Counted from the stretch's first letter, positions 1 to 9,055 are shown. The stretch: DNA of 64,000 nucleotides from Tardiphaga sp. 709 (GCF_032401055.1 NZ_CP135529.1:3284501-3348500); one strand, 5' to 3'. Numbers and translations: made by a program. The notes: generated by a model from the sequence alone, not told the origin.

Positions 1-610
1 TGGTGAGCTCGACGACCAGATCCATCACGGCTTTCTGGGTCGTGACATCGAGGCCGGTGGTCGGCTCGTCAGCTATCAGGAGCTGCGGATTACACGCCAG
101 CGCCAGTGCGATCACCACGCGCTGGCACATGCCGCCGGAGAGTTCGAACGGATAGGCGTGATAACGCTCGCGCGGGCGTGCGATCTTGACTTGCTCGAGC
201 GCCTCGATGGCTTTCTCGGCACGATCGGCGCTACCGGCCTGCGCATGCTGGCGCAACACGTCCTCGATCTGATCGCCGACCTTGCGAATTGGGTTGAGCG
301 CCGCCCGCGGGTTCTGGAAGATCATCGAGATTTCGCGGCCACGCAGGTCGCGCATCTGGTTCTCGGTTGCACCCTTGATGTCGACACCAGAGAACATCAC
401 CGAGCCTTCTGCGATCTTGCCGGCGCGGTCGAGAATGCGCATCACCGCATAGGACGTCACCGACTTGCCCGAGCCGGACTCGCCGACGATGCCGAGTGTT
501 TCGCCCTTGGCCACGGAAATATTGACGTGTTGCACGGCCTTGACGATGCCGCGCCGCGTGGCGAATTCGACAGTGAGGTCGCTGACGTCGAGAAGCGGTT
601 GAGCTGTCAT
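1..610 (-). CDS. dppD: Peptide/oligopeptide ABC transporter ATP-binding protein, partial (DppD-like)
   Basis: This is the ATPase that powers uptake of di- or oligopeptides through the permeases encoded just upstream on the minus strand. About 203 N-terminal residues are present; the C-terminus lies beyond the left edge of the window. The translation shows Walker A (GESGSGKS), the Q-loop ([10 protein letters not shown]), the ABC signature (LSGGMCQRV) and Walker B ([13 protein letters not shown]), in the order and spacing of the Dpp/Opp family. The start ATG is 10 bases after the permease stop, so it is the fourth gene of a dppABCD operon. Substrate assignment rests on family and operon only; nickel or other peptide-like ligands are possible. 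Confidence 0.9.
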   Translation of the reverse strand, partial: MTAQPLLDVSDLTVEFATRRGIVKAVQHVNISVAKGETLGIVGESGSGKSVTSYAVMRILDRAGKIAEGSVMFSGVDIKGATENQMRDLRGREISMIFQNPRAALNPIRKVGDQIEDVLRQHAQAGSADRAEKAIEALEQVKIARPRERYHAYPFELSGGMCQRVVIALALACNPQLLIADEPTTGLDVTTQKAVMDLVVELT

Positions 611-620
611 GTCCGGGCCC

Positions 621-1541
621 TCAGGTGCGTCGCTGCGGATCGACGATGTCGCGCAAACCGTCGCCCAACAGATTGAAGCAGAACACCGCGATCATCAGCG
701 CCAGACCGGGGAACAATGCGATCCACCATTCGCCGGACACCATGAAGGACGCCCCTTCGGCGACCATGATGCCCCATTCCGCGGTCGGCGGACGGACACC
801 GAGACCGATGAAGGAGAGGCCAGCGGCATTGAGGATCGCGTAACCCATGGTCAGCGACATCTGCACGATCATGATCGGCATGATGTTCGGCAGGATATGC
901 ACCAGCAGGATGCGCATCTCGCTATTGCCCGACAGTCGGGCCGCCTGCACGAAGCCCGCTTCGCGGCGGACGTTCGCCTCGGCCCGCGCGACGCGCGCAT
1001 AGAGCGGGAAGTTTACAATGGCCGTGGCAATGATGATGTTCTGCACGGTGTTACCGAGTGCTGCGACGATACCCATGGCCAGCACGAACAGTGGAAACGC
1101 CATGATCGTATCGGCGATGCGGCCAACGATGCGATCAGTCCAGCCACCGAAATAGCCCGACGCGATACCGGCGAGGCCGCCCATGGCGAAGACGAGCGCC
1201 ACCGAGGCAATCGCGATGAAGAAGTCGAGCCGGGTCGCCACGATGACGCGGCTGAAAATGTCACGCCCGAGCTGATCAGTGCCGAACCAGTGCGCCGCAG
1301 ACGGCGCCTTCAGCGCCTGGGCCGTGTCGCTGGCGAGCGGATCGTAAGGCACGATGTAGGGGCCGAACAGCGCTGCGAACACGATCAGCATTAGCAGGCC
1401 GAACGCAAACGCCGTCACGCGGTTCTCGCCGAGAATGTAACGCGTGTGCTGCAGCGTCGCGGTAAAGCCGGAAGTGCGTTTTGCGGGCGCAGGCTTCGGC
1501 GCGGGAACGGCTTCGGAATCGACAGGCGTGACAGCGTTCAT
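621..1541 (-). CDS. dppC: Peptide ABC transporter permease, DppC-like
   Basis: Inner-membrane permease of the peptide ABC transporter, 306 residues. An N-terminal Pro/Ala-rich cytoplasmic stretch precedes the first membrane helix (TAFAFGLLMLIVFAALFG). The family motif for an early periplasmic loop (HWFGTDQLGRDIFSRV) follows, and the EAA-type coupling loop near ARVARAEANVRREAGFVQAA contacts the ATPase. I chose ATG at 1541, preceded by a GAGGTGG stretch; an in-frame GTG at 1550 is the alternative. Either start leaves only a few bases to the stop of the upstream permease gene, so translation is probably coupled. Confidence 0.92.
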   Translation of the reverse strand: MNAVTPVDSEAVPAPKPAPAKRTSGFTATLQHTRYILGENRVTAFAFGLLMLIVFAALFGPYIVPYDPLASDTAQALKAPSAAHWFGTDQLGRDIFSRVIVATRLDFFIAIASVALVFAMGGLAGIASGYFGGWTDRIVGRIADTIMAFPLFVLAMGIVAALGNTVQNIIIATAIVNFPLYARVARAEANVRREAGFVQAARLSGNSEMRILLVHILPNIMPIMIVQMSLTMGYAILNAAGLSFIGLGVRPPTAEWGIMVAEGASFMVSGEWWIALFPGLALMIAVFCFNLLGDGLRDIVDPQRRT

Positions 1542-1551
1542 GGTTTCCACC

Positions 1552-2565
1552 TCACCCTTCCAACCGCACGCGTGGATCGATCACGCCGTAGAGAATGTCG
1601 ATGATCAGATTGATCAGCACATACATGACGGCCATGGTCAGAACGAAGCCCTGCACCGGCGCGAAATCCGACGAGATCAGGGCTTCGACCGCGTAGGAGC
1701 CGATGCCCGGCCAGGCAAAAACCTTCTCGACCAGCACATTCGCACCGAGCAGGAACGAGAACGTCATCGACAGCGTGGTGATGACCGGCAGCATGGCGTT
1801 ACGGAACGCGTAGGTCACGATCACGGCGCGTGGCGACAGGCCGCTGGCGCGAGCCGTACGCACGAAATCGGACGACAGGATCGCCAGCATCGACGCGCGC
1901 GTCATGCGCGCGATCGGCGCGAGTGAAAATATCGCCAGCGTCGCCGTCGGCAGGATCAATTGGTTGAAGGCAGACCTGAAGGCTTCCCAGTCACGCGCGA
2001 TGAGACTGTCGATCAGATAGAAGCCGGTCACATTGGGCGGCGTCGATGCGAACACATCCAGTCGCCCAAGCGGCGCCGGCGACCAGCCGAGCCTGAAATA
2101 GAAGACATAGACCAGCACCAGACCAGTGAAGAACACCGGCAGCGACACGCCGGCCGTCGTCGTCACCCGGCAGAGATGATCGATCCATGAGCCCGGCCGG
2201 GTGGCGGCGAGAATGCCGAGTGGAATGGCGATCATGATCGAAACGAGCAGACCAAGCAGCGTCAGCTCGGCCGATGCCGGCAGGCGGTTGCGAAGCTCCG
2301 TCGCCACCGGCTGGCCTGTCGTCAGCGAGTTGCCGAAATCACCCTTGGCCAGATCCGCCGTATAGCGGAAGAACTGCTCGATCAGCGGCTTGTCGAGACC
2401 GAGCTTCTTGCGGATTTCCTCGATCGCCTGCTTGTCCGCCGACGGTCCCGCGAAATAGGCCGCGGGATCGCCGGGCAGCGCGCGCGTCAGCAGGAATGTG
2501 ACGATCACGACCCCGATCAAGCTCGGGATCGCGAACATCAGTCGTTTGCCGATCAGGCTGAGCAT
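1552..2565 (-). CDS. dppB: Peptide ABC transporter permease, DppB-like
   Basis: Second permease of the peptide ABC transporter, 337 residues, the usual family length. It opens with a membrane helix (LMFAIPSLIGVVIVTFLL) and has the family motif RALPGDPAAYFAG, then about six transmembrane segments and an EAA loop (DFVRTARASGLSPRAVI). The frame stays open for 68 codons upstream, but ATG 2565 is chosen because a perfect AGGAGG lies just before it and the upstream codons read through a dispersed repeat. The gene is separated from the binding-protein gene by that 236-base repeat-bearing gap. Confidence 0.92.
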   Translation of the reverse strand: MLSLIGKRLMFAIPSLIGVVIVTFLLTRALPGDPAAYFAGPSADKQAIEEIRKKLGLDKPLIEQFFRYTADLAKGDFGNSLTTGQPVATELRNRLPASAELTLLGLLVSIMIAIPLGILAATRPGSWIDHLCRVTTTAGVSLPVFFTGLVLVYVFYFRLGWSPAPLGRLDVFASTPPNVTGFYLIDSLIARDWEAFRSAFNQLILPTATLAIFSLAPIARMTRASMLAILSSDFVRTARASGLSPRAVIVTYAFRNAMLPVITTLSMTFSFLLGANVLVEKVFAWPGIGSYAVEALISSDFAPVQGFVLTMAVMYVLINLIIDILYGVIDPRVRLEG

Positions 2566-2612
2566 GATGCTTGCCTCCTGTTCATCGACGGATGCGAATG
2601 CAAGCTCGCGGC

Positions 2613-2749
2613 GCTCCCTCTCCCCCACGCGAAGCGAAGCTTCGCTAGGCGGGAGAGGGTTGGGGAGAGGGGGAGTCGCAGGCGACGGCGCTCGTGGCTC
2701 ACCCCTCTCCCGGCGCTTCGCGCCACCCTCCCCCGCAAGGGGGAGGGGA
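2613..2749. repeat. Dispersed palindromic repeat in the dppA-dppB gap
   Basis: GC-rich block of CCCTCTCCC / GGGAGAGGG inverted units. The clearest hairpin is at 2726-2747: a 9-base stem CCCTCCCCC with a GCAA tetraloop. The same style of sequence recurs at 28684-28856, so this is a genomic repeat family rather than a local structure. It sits inside the dpp operon, between the binding protein and the first permease, where a stable hairpin could hold back transcription or protect the upstream mRNA. That role is inference. Confidence 0.75.
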
Positions 2750-2801
2750 CGATGGAGCCGTTCCGTCATCGAGCAGGGCCAGCATCCTCGCCATCATCAC
2801 A

Positions 2802-4421
2802 TCACGCCTTCACGAGCGCGCGATAGTCGAGCCGACGGTGGAACCAGTACTGGTAGCCGGAAATGTTCTTCTGCATCGCCACGTTGACATAGGGCTGATA
2901 CAGCGGGATCCGCGGCACATCAGTGAAAGCGAGATCGACGAAGCCCTTCACGTCGGCATCATAGGCCGCCTTGTCGCCGGTTGCGGCGGCGGTGCGCGCG
3001 CCGTTGATGAACTTGTCCATCTCGGGCGATTTGTAGCTCATGGTGTTGAACACCGAATTGTCGCCGTGATAGCACCAGTAGAAGAAGTATTCGGGGTAAT
3101 CGAGCCAGCCAGAGAACACGTTGGTGTAGAGCGGCATCTCTTTCTTGTTCAGCTCGGTGCGCCAATTGGCGCCGGGGATCTTGTTGATGGTCGTCTTGAT
3201 GCCGATCTGGCCGAGGCTTTCCTGCACCAGCACACAGAGCGGCTCGTTGACGACGGCAAAGCCGAGATCGAATGAGATCGTAGTCTCGAAGCCGTTGGGA
3301 TAGCCGGCCTCGGCCAGCAGCGCCTTCGCCTTGGCCATGTCGGTATTGTATTTATGCGGCTGCGGCCAGGCCACTTCCGTTGGCTTGTCGGCTGATGCGC
3401 CGTACATCGGATTGGCGAGACCGAACAGCACGGCATCGACGATCTTCTGATAAGGCAGCGCATAGGCCACGGCCTGACGCACCTTCGGATTGTCGAAGGG
3501 CGGCTTGGTGACATTCATGCCGATATACTGAATGCCGTTGCTGAACGGCAGCGACACGACATCGAGCTTGCCGTTGGCCTTGATCTCCTGGAAGTCCTTG
3601 TAGGGCAGCTCATAGGACATGTCGGCATCGCCGCGCTCGAGCAGCGCACGCCGGTTGCCGGCCTGCGGCACCATGCGCCAGATCACGCGCTTGATCTTCG
3701 GTGTCGGGCCGGAGACCCAATCATCATTGCGCTCGAGGATGACTTCCGTGCCCGCGGTCCACTTGGTCACCTTGTAGGCGCCGCCACCGGCAGTCTGCAT
3801 CTTGGTATATTCGAGACCCCACGGATCCTTCTCGGTGGCGTTCTTCTTCACCAGTTCGGAATTGATCACGCAGGGCACGATGACAGCGAGATCCGGAATC
3901 GTCAGGCGATCCTTAGTGGCGAAATCGACGCGTACGGTGTGATCGTCGACGATCACGAACTGCTCGGGCTTCTTCAGCGATCCGGCGCTCATCTGGAAGG
4001 TCGGGAAACCGCCGACGCTGACCGAGCGATCGAGCGACCACTTCACATCCTTCGCCGTCACCGGCGTGCCGTCGTGAAACTTGGCGTTCTTGCGCAGCTT
4101 GAAGGTCGCCGACATGTCGCCGATGGTCATGTCCTCGGCGAGTTCGGGCTTGAACTTGTCGCGGTCGTAATAGGGCACGCCGCCAGGGCCTGCCTTCATC
4201 TCGTGACCGATCAGGCGGTCGTAGCAATTCCAGGACACCTCGTAGCCGGGCACATTGGTGCCGACGCCATGAATGTCGAGATTGTTGGGGCCGCTTTCGG
4301 AGACGATCAGCAGGGTTTCGGACCGGGCATCTGCCTTAGCGGGCGAGAAGATCGCCGGACCGGAGACCATCGCGCCGGCGGCGGCGCCTGTGGCGGTTTT
4401 CAGAAAATCACGACGCTTCAT
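2802..4421 (-). CDS. dppA: Peptide ABC transporter substrate-binding protein (SBP_bac_5 family), Tat-exported
   Basis: Periplasmic binding protein that captures peptides (or related ligands) for the DppBCD transporter. It is 539 residues, typical for the DppA/OppA class. The N-terminus (MKRRDFLKTATGAAAGAMVSG) is a twin-arginine signal, so the protein is probably exported folded. The start at 4421 has a GGGGAG ribosome site; an upstream in-frame ATG at 4436 is less likely. Family landmarks include the early lobe (ELAEDMTIGDMSATFKLRK) and FHDGTPVTAKDVKWSLDR, the classic SBP_bac_5 signature. It is the first gene of the minus-strand operon and divergent from the TonB-receptor gene. The exact ligand cannot be read from the sequence. 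Confidence 0.9.
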   Translation of the reverse strand: MKRRDFLKTATGAAAGAMVSGPAIFSPAKADARSETLLIVSESGPNNLDIHGVGTNVPGYEVSWNCYDRLIGHEMKAGPGGVPYYDRDKFKPELAEDMTIGDMSATFKLRKNAKFHDGTPVTAKDVKWSLDRSVSVGGFPTFQMSAGSLKKPEQFVIVDDHTVRVDFATKDRLTIPDLAVIVPCVINSELVKKNATEKDPWGLEYTKMQTAGGGAYKVTKWTAGTEVILERNDDWVSGPTPKIKRVIWRMVPQAGNRRALLERGDADMSYELPYKDFQEIKANGKLDVVSLPFSNGIQYIGMNVTKPPFDNPKVRQAVAYALPYQKIVDAVLFGLANPMYGASADKPTEVAWPQPHKYNTDMAKAKALLAEAGYPNGFETTISFDLGFAVVNEPLCVLVQESLGQIGIKTTINKIPGANWRTELNKKEMPLYTNVFSGWLDYPEYFFYWCYHGDNSVFNTMSYKSPEMDKFINGARTAAATGDKAAYDADVKGFVDLAFTDVPRIPLYQPYVNVAMQKNISGYQYWFHRRLDYRALVKA

Positions 4422-4740
4422 TCTTGCTCTCCCCAAGGGCGCGAGTGGATCGGCTTGGGAACAGACATCGCAAACTTCGTGCCAGAGCTTAACGAGCCCC
4501 TAATGGCCATCTAGGGGACTGATAAATCTTGCATTTCCGCAACGAGCCCGGCGGTCGGCGTCGCCGGAGACTCAGCCTCGTTGCATACAAAGATATTGAT
4601 ATGCATAAAATTTAGACTGTCGCGCGTGCTTGCCTGGTGATTACTCGCCCGATTCCGGCTTGACATGCACGGCTCCCGCCTCCTTATTGCGAATAGTTCG
4701 CATTAGCATTCGCATCAGATCAGTAACGTTGGGGAATGGC
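4422..4740. other. Divergent intergenic region, dppA / TonB receptor
   Basis: About 320 bases carrying the 5' regions of both divergent genes. It holds an AT-rich patch at about 4585-4615 (ATATTGATATGCATAAAAT), a plausible promoter area, and a palindrome at 4688-4702 listed separately. The receptor frame remains open upstream to a TTG at 4630, but I see no signal-peptide-like sequence or ribosome site there, so I treat it as noncoding. Confidence 0.6.
4688..4702. promoter_or_regulatory. Fur-family-like operator upstream of the TonB receptor gene
   Basis: Perfect inverted repeat TGCGAA-TAG-TTCGCA, followed by a further half-site-like TTAGCATTCGCA up to about 4713. It lies 38 bases before the receptor start. 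Palindromes of the TGC-AAT-ATT-GCA style are bound by Fur-superfamily metal regulators, and the gene downstream is a metal-type TonB receptor. The arrangement suggests metal-responsive repression. Whether the regulator is Fur, Mur or Zur is not decidable here. Confidence 0.5.
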
Positions 4741-6810
4741 GTGAGTTTAAGGTTGTGGGCATCGATCACGGGGGCAGCATGCCTCTCGTCAGTCTGGGTT
4801 GGAGACGCGAAGGCCCAGGAAGGGCAAACGCTTTCGGAAATCGTGGTCAGCGCCGAGCGGCAGAAGGAAGCTGACGCCTTCCAGTCTACCACCCTGCTGA
4901 CCGGTGACGCCCTCCAGCGCACCACCTCCGCCTCCATCGCCGACTTGCTGGCAACCCAGCCGGGCGTTGCCGCATCGACCTTTGCGCCAGGCGCGAGCAG
5001 ACCGAATATCCGCGGCCTCGATGACTATCGCGTTCGCATTCAGGAGAACGGCATTGGCAGCCAGGACGCGTCGGATTTCAGCCAGGACCACCAGGTCCCG
5101 GTCGATCCGCTGTCCGCCGACAAGATCGAGGTGATCCGCGGGCCGGCAACGCTGCGCTATGGCAATCAGGCCATCGGCGGCGTCGTCAATGCCAGCAACA
5201 ATCGCATTCCGGAGAGTCTCGTGCCGGACAATTTCAGCGCGCGCATCAAGGGCGGCGGCTCTTCGGTGGATAGTAGCATCGACGGCGCGGCCAGCATCGA
5301 TGCGTCAGGCAGTAATGTCGCTATTCACGTCGATGCCTTCGGCCGCAGCGCCGGCGATTACAGAATTCCCGGCGGCGGCGTGCAGGCCAATACGAGACTG
5401 CGCTCGGAGGGCCAGTCGGTCGGCGGCTCCTATATCTTCGATGGCGGCTATATCGGCACCGCGATCCAGCACATCACCAGCCTGTATCATATCCCCGGCA
5501 TCGCCGAATCCGCGTCACGGACTCGCATCGATCTCGAACAGACCAAAGTCACCAGCAAGGGCGAGTGGCGCGCGCCAACCGACGGCATCGCCGCGATCCG
5601 CTATACGTTCGGCGTCAGCGACTACAAGCATGGCGAGCTCGGCATCGGCAGCAACGGCGTCGATGGCCTGCAGAACACCATCACCAACAAGGAAATCGAA
5701 GGCCGCTTCGAACTGGACCACGCTTCGGTCGCAACGCCGCTCGGCGCATTGACCGGAAGCTGGGGCGTGCAGGCCAGCAATCGCAAGCTCGCCACCGCAG
5801 GCCTGCTCGGCGGTTTGCTCGCACCGACCAACACGGACACAGCCGCAGGCTTCGTGTTCGAACAGTTGCAGCTCTCGGACACTCTCAAATTTCAGGCAGC
5901 AGGCCGCATCGAACATCTTTCCGTGTCCGGCATGGCGCCGATCTTCCCCAGCAATTTCCTGCCGCCGCCCGACACATTCTCCGAGACTGCAGCGACGCGC
6001 GATTTCGCCTCGAAGAGCTTCAGCTTCGGGCTGCTGAAATCACTGCCCTGGGATATGGTCGCCAATCTGAGTGTACAGCGTGCACAGCGCGCGCCTGCCG
6101 CGCCTGAGCTTTATTCGCGCGGCTCTGACGGCGCATCCGGCACCTTCGTCATCGGCAATCCGGATCTGAAAATCGAAACCGCAGAGTCGGTCGAGGTCGG
6201 CCTGAAACGCAGCAGCGGCCAGCTTCGCTTCGAGGCCAGCCTCTATTACACGCGCTATCTTGATTTCATCTTCAAGCAGGTGACCGGAAACTTCTGCACC
6301 GACACTTTCGCAAGCTGTGGCGCGACCGGCCCACTGCTGCAAGTGGCCTACGGTCAGCGAGATGCGAACTTCCGCGGCGCCGAGCTGATGGCACAACTCG
6401 ATGTGACACCGCTCAGCGACGGCATGCTCGGGATCGACACCCAGTTCGACGTGGTCCGCGCGACCTTTGCCGATGGCAGCAATGTTCCGCGCATTGCACC
6501 GATGCGCGTGGGCGGCGGCGTCTGGTGGCGCAGCGCCGAATGGTATGCCCGTCTGGGCGTCCTGCATGCATTCACGCAGAATGACATTGCGCTCAATGAA
6601 ACGTCGACTGCCGGCTACAACTTGCTGAAGGCCGAGGTGAGCTATACCCACACATTCGCGAAGGTCGACGGCGGCCTGCGCGACATCACCTTCGGCGTCA
6701 CCGGAGACAATCTGCTCGACGAACAGGTCCGCAACCACATCTCCTTCAAGAAGGCGGAAGTGCTGCAGCCCGGACGCGGCGTGCGGCTCTTCACGAGTAT
6801 GAGATTTTGA
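4741..6810 (+). CDS. TonB-dependent outer-membrane receptor, ZnuD-like
   Basis: 22-strand barrel receptor of 689 residues that would import a metal or metal complex with energy from the TonB system next door. The start is GTG 4741, preceded by GGGGAA, giving a signal peptide ending DAKAQ. A TonB box (LSEIVVSAE) and a plug domain follow. The plug stretch with DHQVPVDPLSADKIEVIRGP, AIGGVVNASNNRIP, the later GTFVIGNPDLKIET and QRDANFRGAE resembles the ZnuD zinc-receptor family. The protein ends in aromatic F as barrels do (LFTSMRF). The histidine-rich loop that ZnuD proteins carry after GIPG is missing here (only AESASRTRIDL follows), so zinc is uncertain. exbB, exbD and tonB follow in the same direction. 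Confidence 0.88.
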   Translation: MSLRLWASITGAACLSSVWVGDAKAQEGQTLSEIVVSAERQKEADAFQSTTLLTGDALQRTTSASIADLLATQPGVAASTFAPGASRPNIRGLDDYRVRIQENGIGSQDASDFSQDHQVPVDPLSADKIEVIRGPATLRYGNQAIGGVVNASNNRIPESLVPDNFSARIKGGGSSVDSSIDGAASIDASGSNVAIHVDAFGRSAGDYRIPGGGVQANTRLRSEGQSVGGSYIFDGGYIGTAIQHITSLYHIPGIAESASRTRIDLEQTKVTSKGEWRAPTDGIAAIRYTFGVSDYKHGELGIGSNGVDGLQNTITNKEIEGRFELDHASVATPLGALTGSWGVQASNRKLATAGLLGGLLAPTNTDTAAGFVFEQLQLSDTLKFQAAGRIEHLSVSGMAPIFPSNFLPPPDTFSETAATRDFASKSFSFGLLKSLPWDMVANLSVQRAQRAPAAPELYSRGSDGASGTFVIGNPDLKIETAESVEVGLKRSSGQLRFEASLYYTRYLDFIFKQVTGNFCTDTFASCGATGPLLQVAYGQRDANFRGAELMAQLDVTPLSDGMLGIDTQFDVVRATFADGSNVPRIAPMRVGGGVWWRSAEWYARLGVLHAFTQNDIALNETSTAGYNLLKAEVSYTHTFAKVDGGLRDITFGVTGDNLLDEQVRNHISFKKAEVLQPGRGVRLFTSMRF

Positions 6811-6940
6811 GCACCGAGACCTTGGAATCGCTCCAGTTTGGGCCTCAACTCGGCCTCCGGAGGGCGACATCGTTCACATGCGAAGCTATTCTTCGCCATC
6901 ATCTCACATTGCAAGCTTCGACCGACGGAATGCAGCCCCT

Positions 6941-7726
6941 ATGACAAGATCCTGGTCTCCCATCACAACTGTATTGGTGGCGGTTAGCGGAACTGCGGCG
7001 GTTCCACAGTATGCTGTAGCGGCGACAACGGAAGCGTTGCTGCCGCATAACCTGTCCCCATGGGGCATGTTCGTGAACGCCGACATCGTGGTGAAGGCCG
7101 TGATGATCGGTCTTGCCATCGCCTCGCTGGTGACCTGGACGGTCTGGCTCGCCAAGACGATCGAACTCAACCGCGAAACACGGTCCGCCAAACGGCGGCT
7201 CGATATACTGGAAAGCGATACGACGCTGGCCCAGGTCGAGCGCGACAGCGCCAATGCTCGCGATCCCGTGGCCCAGCTCATTCATTCGGCAGTGCGCGAG
7301 ACTGCGCTCTCCCATGGACTGTTCGATGACGGCTTCAAGGAGCGCATTGCGCTCCGGCTTGAGCGCGTCGAACAGGCAATGTCGCGCCGGATCTCTCGCG
7401 GCATCGGCGTCGTCGCAACGATCGGCGCGACTGCACCTTTCGTCGGCCTGTTCGGAACCGTCTGGGGCATCATGAACGCCTTCATCGGCATTTCGGAAAC
7501 CAAGACGACCAACCTCGCTGTCGTCGCACCGGGCATCGCAGAAGCGTTGCTCGCGACAGCACTTGGTCTTGTCGCGGCCATCCCTGCGGTGGTGATCTAT
7601 AACCAGCTTGTTCGCAACATCACGACCTACCGTGCGCTGCTCGGCGATGCGTCCGCACAGGTCATGCTGCTGATGAGCCGCGATCACGGCCGTCGCGGCA
7701 TGCCGATCTCACGGGCGGCGGAATAG
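6941..7726 (+). CDS. exbB: TonB-system energizer ExbB (MotA/TolQ/ExbB proton channel)
   Basis: Inner-membrane proton-channel subunit that, with ExbD, energizes TonB. 261 residues from the ATG at 6941, which gives a plausible signal peptide (ITTVLVAVSGTAAVP) before the first channel helix (VVKAVMIGLAIASLVTWTVW). The two C-terminal helices carry the family core (GATAPFVGLFGTVWGIMNAF and APGIAEALLATALGLVAAIPAVV). An in-frame ATG at 6878 is an alternative start; neither has a strong ribosome site. It lies in the receptor-exbB-exbD-tonB cluster, 3 bases before exbD. Confidence 0.92.
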   Translation: MTRSWSPITTVLVAVSGTAAVPQYAVAATTEALLPHNLSPWGMFVNADIVVKAVMIGLAIASLVTWTVWLAKTIELNRETRSAKRRLDILESDTTLAQVERDSANARDPVAQLIHSAVRETALSHGLFDDGFKERIALRLERVEQAMSRRISRGIGVVATIGATAPFVGLFGTVWGIMNAFIGISETKTTNLAVVAPGIAEALLATALGLVAAIPAVVIYNQLVRNITTYRALLGDASAQVMLLMSRDHGRRGMPISRAAE

Positions 7727-7729
7727 ACC

Positions 7730-8167
7730 ATGGCTGCAAGATTAGGTGGGCGCTCAGGCGGCAGTGACGACCTCGAAGTCAACCACGAAATCAATGTGAC
7801 ACCCTTCATCGACGTGATGCTGGTTCTGCTGATCATCTTCATGGTGGCAGCGCCGCTGGCGACGGTCGATCTCGGTGTCGACCTGCCGGCAAGTGCCGTA
7901 GAACCACAACCGCGTCCCGACAAGCCGGTCTTCGTCACCGTCAAGCCTGATCTGACAATCGCCGTCGGCGAAGACATCATCCCGCGCGATACGCTGAGCG
8001 GCACGCTGGATGCAGCGACCAAGAACAACAAGGACGAGCGCATCTTCCTGCGCGCGGACAAGGTCGTGAGCTATGGCGATCTGATGGAAGTGATGAACCT
8101 GCTGCGCAACGCAGGCTATCTCAAAGTCGCACTGGTCGGCCTCGACGGACGAACCTCCGCGCCATGA
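7730..8167 (+). CDS. exbD: TonB-system ExbD protein
   Basis: Partner of ExbB in the proton channel, 145 residues. It has a short cytoplasmic N-terminus, a single transmembrane helix with the proton-carrying aspartate D28 in the motif VTPFIDVMLVLLIIFMV, and a periplasmic domain of about 95 residues. The start ATG is 3 bases after exbB stops. The stop overlaps the tonB start by 4 bases (ATGA), so the three proteins are likely made by coupled translation. Confidence 0.95.
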   Translation: MAARLGGRSGGSDDLEVNHEINVTPFIDVMLVLLIIFMVAAPLATVDLGVDLPASAVEPQPRPDKPVFVTVKPDLTIAVGEDIIPRDTLSGTLDAATKNNKDERIFLRADKVVSYGDLMEVMNLLRNAGYLKVALVGLDGRTSAP

Positions 8168-9015
8168 ATGTCTTTGCGCTACATGCGCCGACCGACAGCG
8201 TCGGTCTTCGCTGGACCGGGTCGGCGATCGCCATCGTCGCGATCCATGCCGGCCTGATCGCCGCAGGAATTTGGTGGTACCATCAGCCGAACCCGCCGGG
8301 CGTTACGATGCCCACCATCATGATCGATATGGCGCCGGCCACCGCTGCGCCCGAAACGCAGCCGCTGGATATCGCGCCCGGCCCCGAGATGCAGCAGGCG
8401 GAAGCGCCGTCCGAGCCACCGCCCGAACCGGTTCAACAGAAGCAGGCGGAAGAACAGATCCCGCCGACGCCGCTGATGGAGAAGCCGGTCGTCGAAGCGC
8501 CGCCCGAACAGAAGACCGAGCCGACGCCTCCCCCGCCCGAGCCCGCCAAGATCATTCCCGATCCGCCAAAGCCGGTGCCGGAAAAGCCAAAGCCGAAGCC
8601 GATACGCGCCGAGGTCAAAAAGAAGCCGAACGATGCGCCGGCAGCGCCGCAGACCACTGCAGCACCGCGCGCAGAACGCATCGCGCCTGCAGCATCGGCG
8701 GCCGCCGCCGGTGCATCGAGGGCAGCGTCAGCGTCTTACAATCAGCTCGTTCAATCACACTTGCAGCGCTTCAAGCAATTTCCCCAGAGTGCGCGCACCG
8801 GTCAGTCAGGCACGGCAGTCGTCAGGATCGCCTTTACACTCGATCGCAGCGGTCGCGTGCTGTCTTCCCGCCTCCTGGGATCGTCGGGAAATTCGGCGCT
8901 CGATGCCGAAACGCTCGCCATGGTTCGTCGCGCGCAGCCATTTCCGGCATTTCCGCCGGAGAAGACCGGCGGTACGGAGGCGTTCAATGTGCCATTGAGA
9001 TATGATCTTCGTTAG
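8164..9015 (+). CDS. tonB: Energy transducer TonB
   Basis: Transmits the ExbBD-derived energy to the outer-membrane receptor. 283 residues: an N-terminal helix with the conserved Ser-His face (SAIAIVAIHAGLIAAGIWW), a long proline/glutamate/lysine-rich periplasmic spacer (about residues 65-160), an Ala-rich linker, and a C-terminal TonB domain (about 190-283) with the recognizable GTAVVRIAFTLDRSGRV and PFPAFPPE segments. The gene starts inside the exbD stop. Its last codons form one arm of a perfect hairpin (9002-9032). Confidence 0.95.
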   Translation: MNVFALHAPTDSVGLRWTGSAIAIVAIHAGLIAAGIWWYHQPNPPGVTMPTIMIDMAPATAAPETQPLDIAPGPEMQQAEAPSEPPPEPVQQKQAEEQIPPTPLMEKPVVEAPPEQKTEPTPPPPEPAKIIPDPPKPVPEKPKPKPIRAEVKKKPNDAPAAPQTTAAPRAERIAPAASAAAAGASRAASASYNQLVQSHLQRFKQFPQSARTGQSGTAVVRIAFTLDRSGRVLSSRLLGSSGNSALDAETLAMVRRAQPFPAFPPEKTGGTEAFNVPLRYDLR

Positions 9016-9032
9016 CGACTAACGAAGATCAT
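9002..9032. terminator. Perfect 14-bp hairpin at the end of tonB
   Basis: ATGATCTTCGTTAG, loop CGA, then the exact complement CTAACGAAGATCAT. The left arm is the last codons and stop of tonB. It lies between convergent tonB and the UgpB-like gene, where a bidirectional transcription stop is expected. There is no T-run on either side, so it may act as an mRNA 3'-end stabilizer or a factor-dependent terminator. Confidence 0.6.
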
Positions 9033-9055
9033 GATGCGCCGCGACCCGGCAGATA

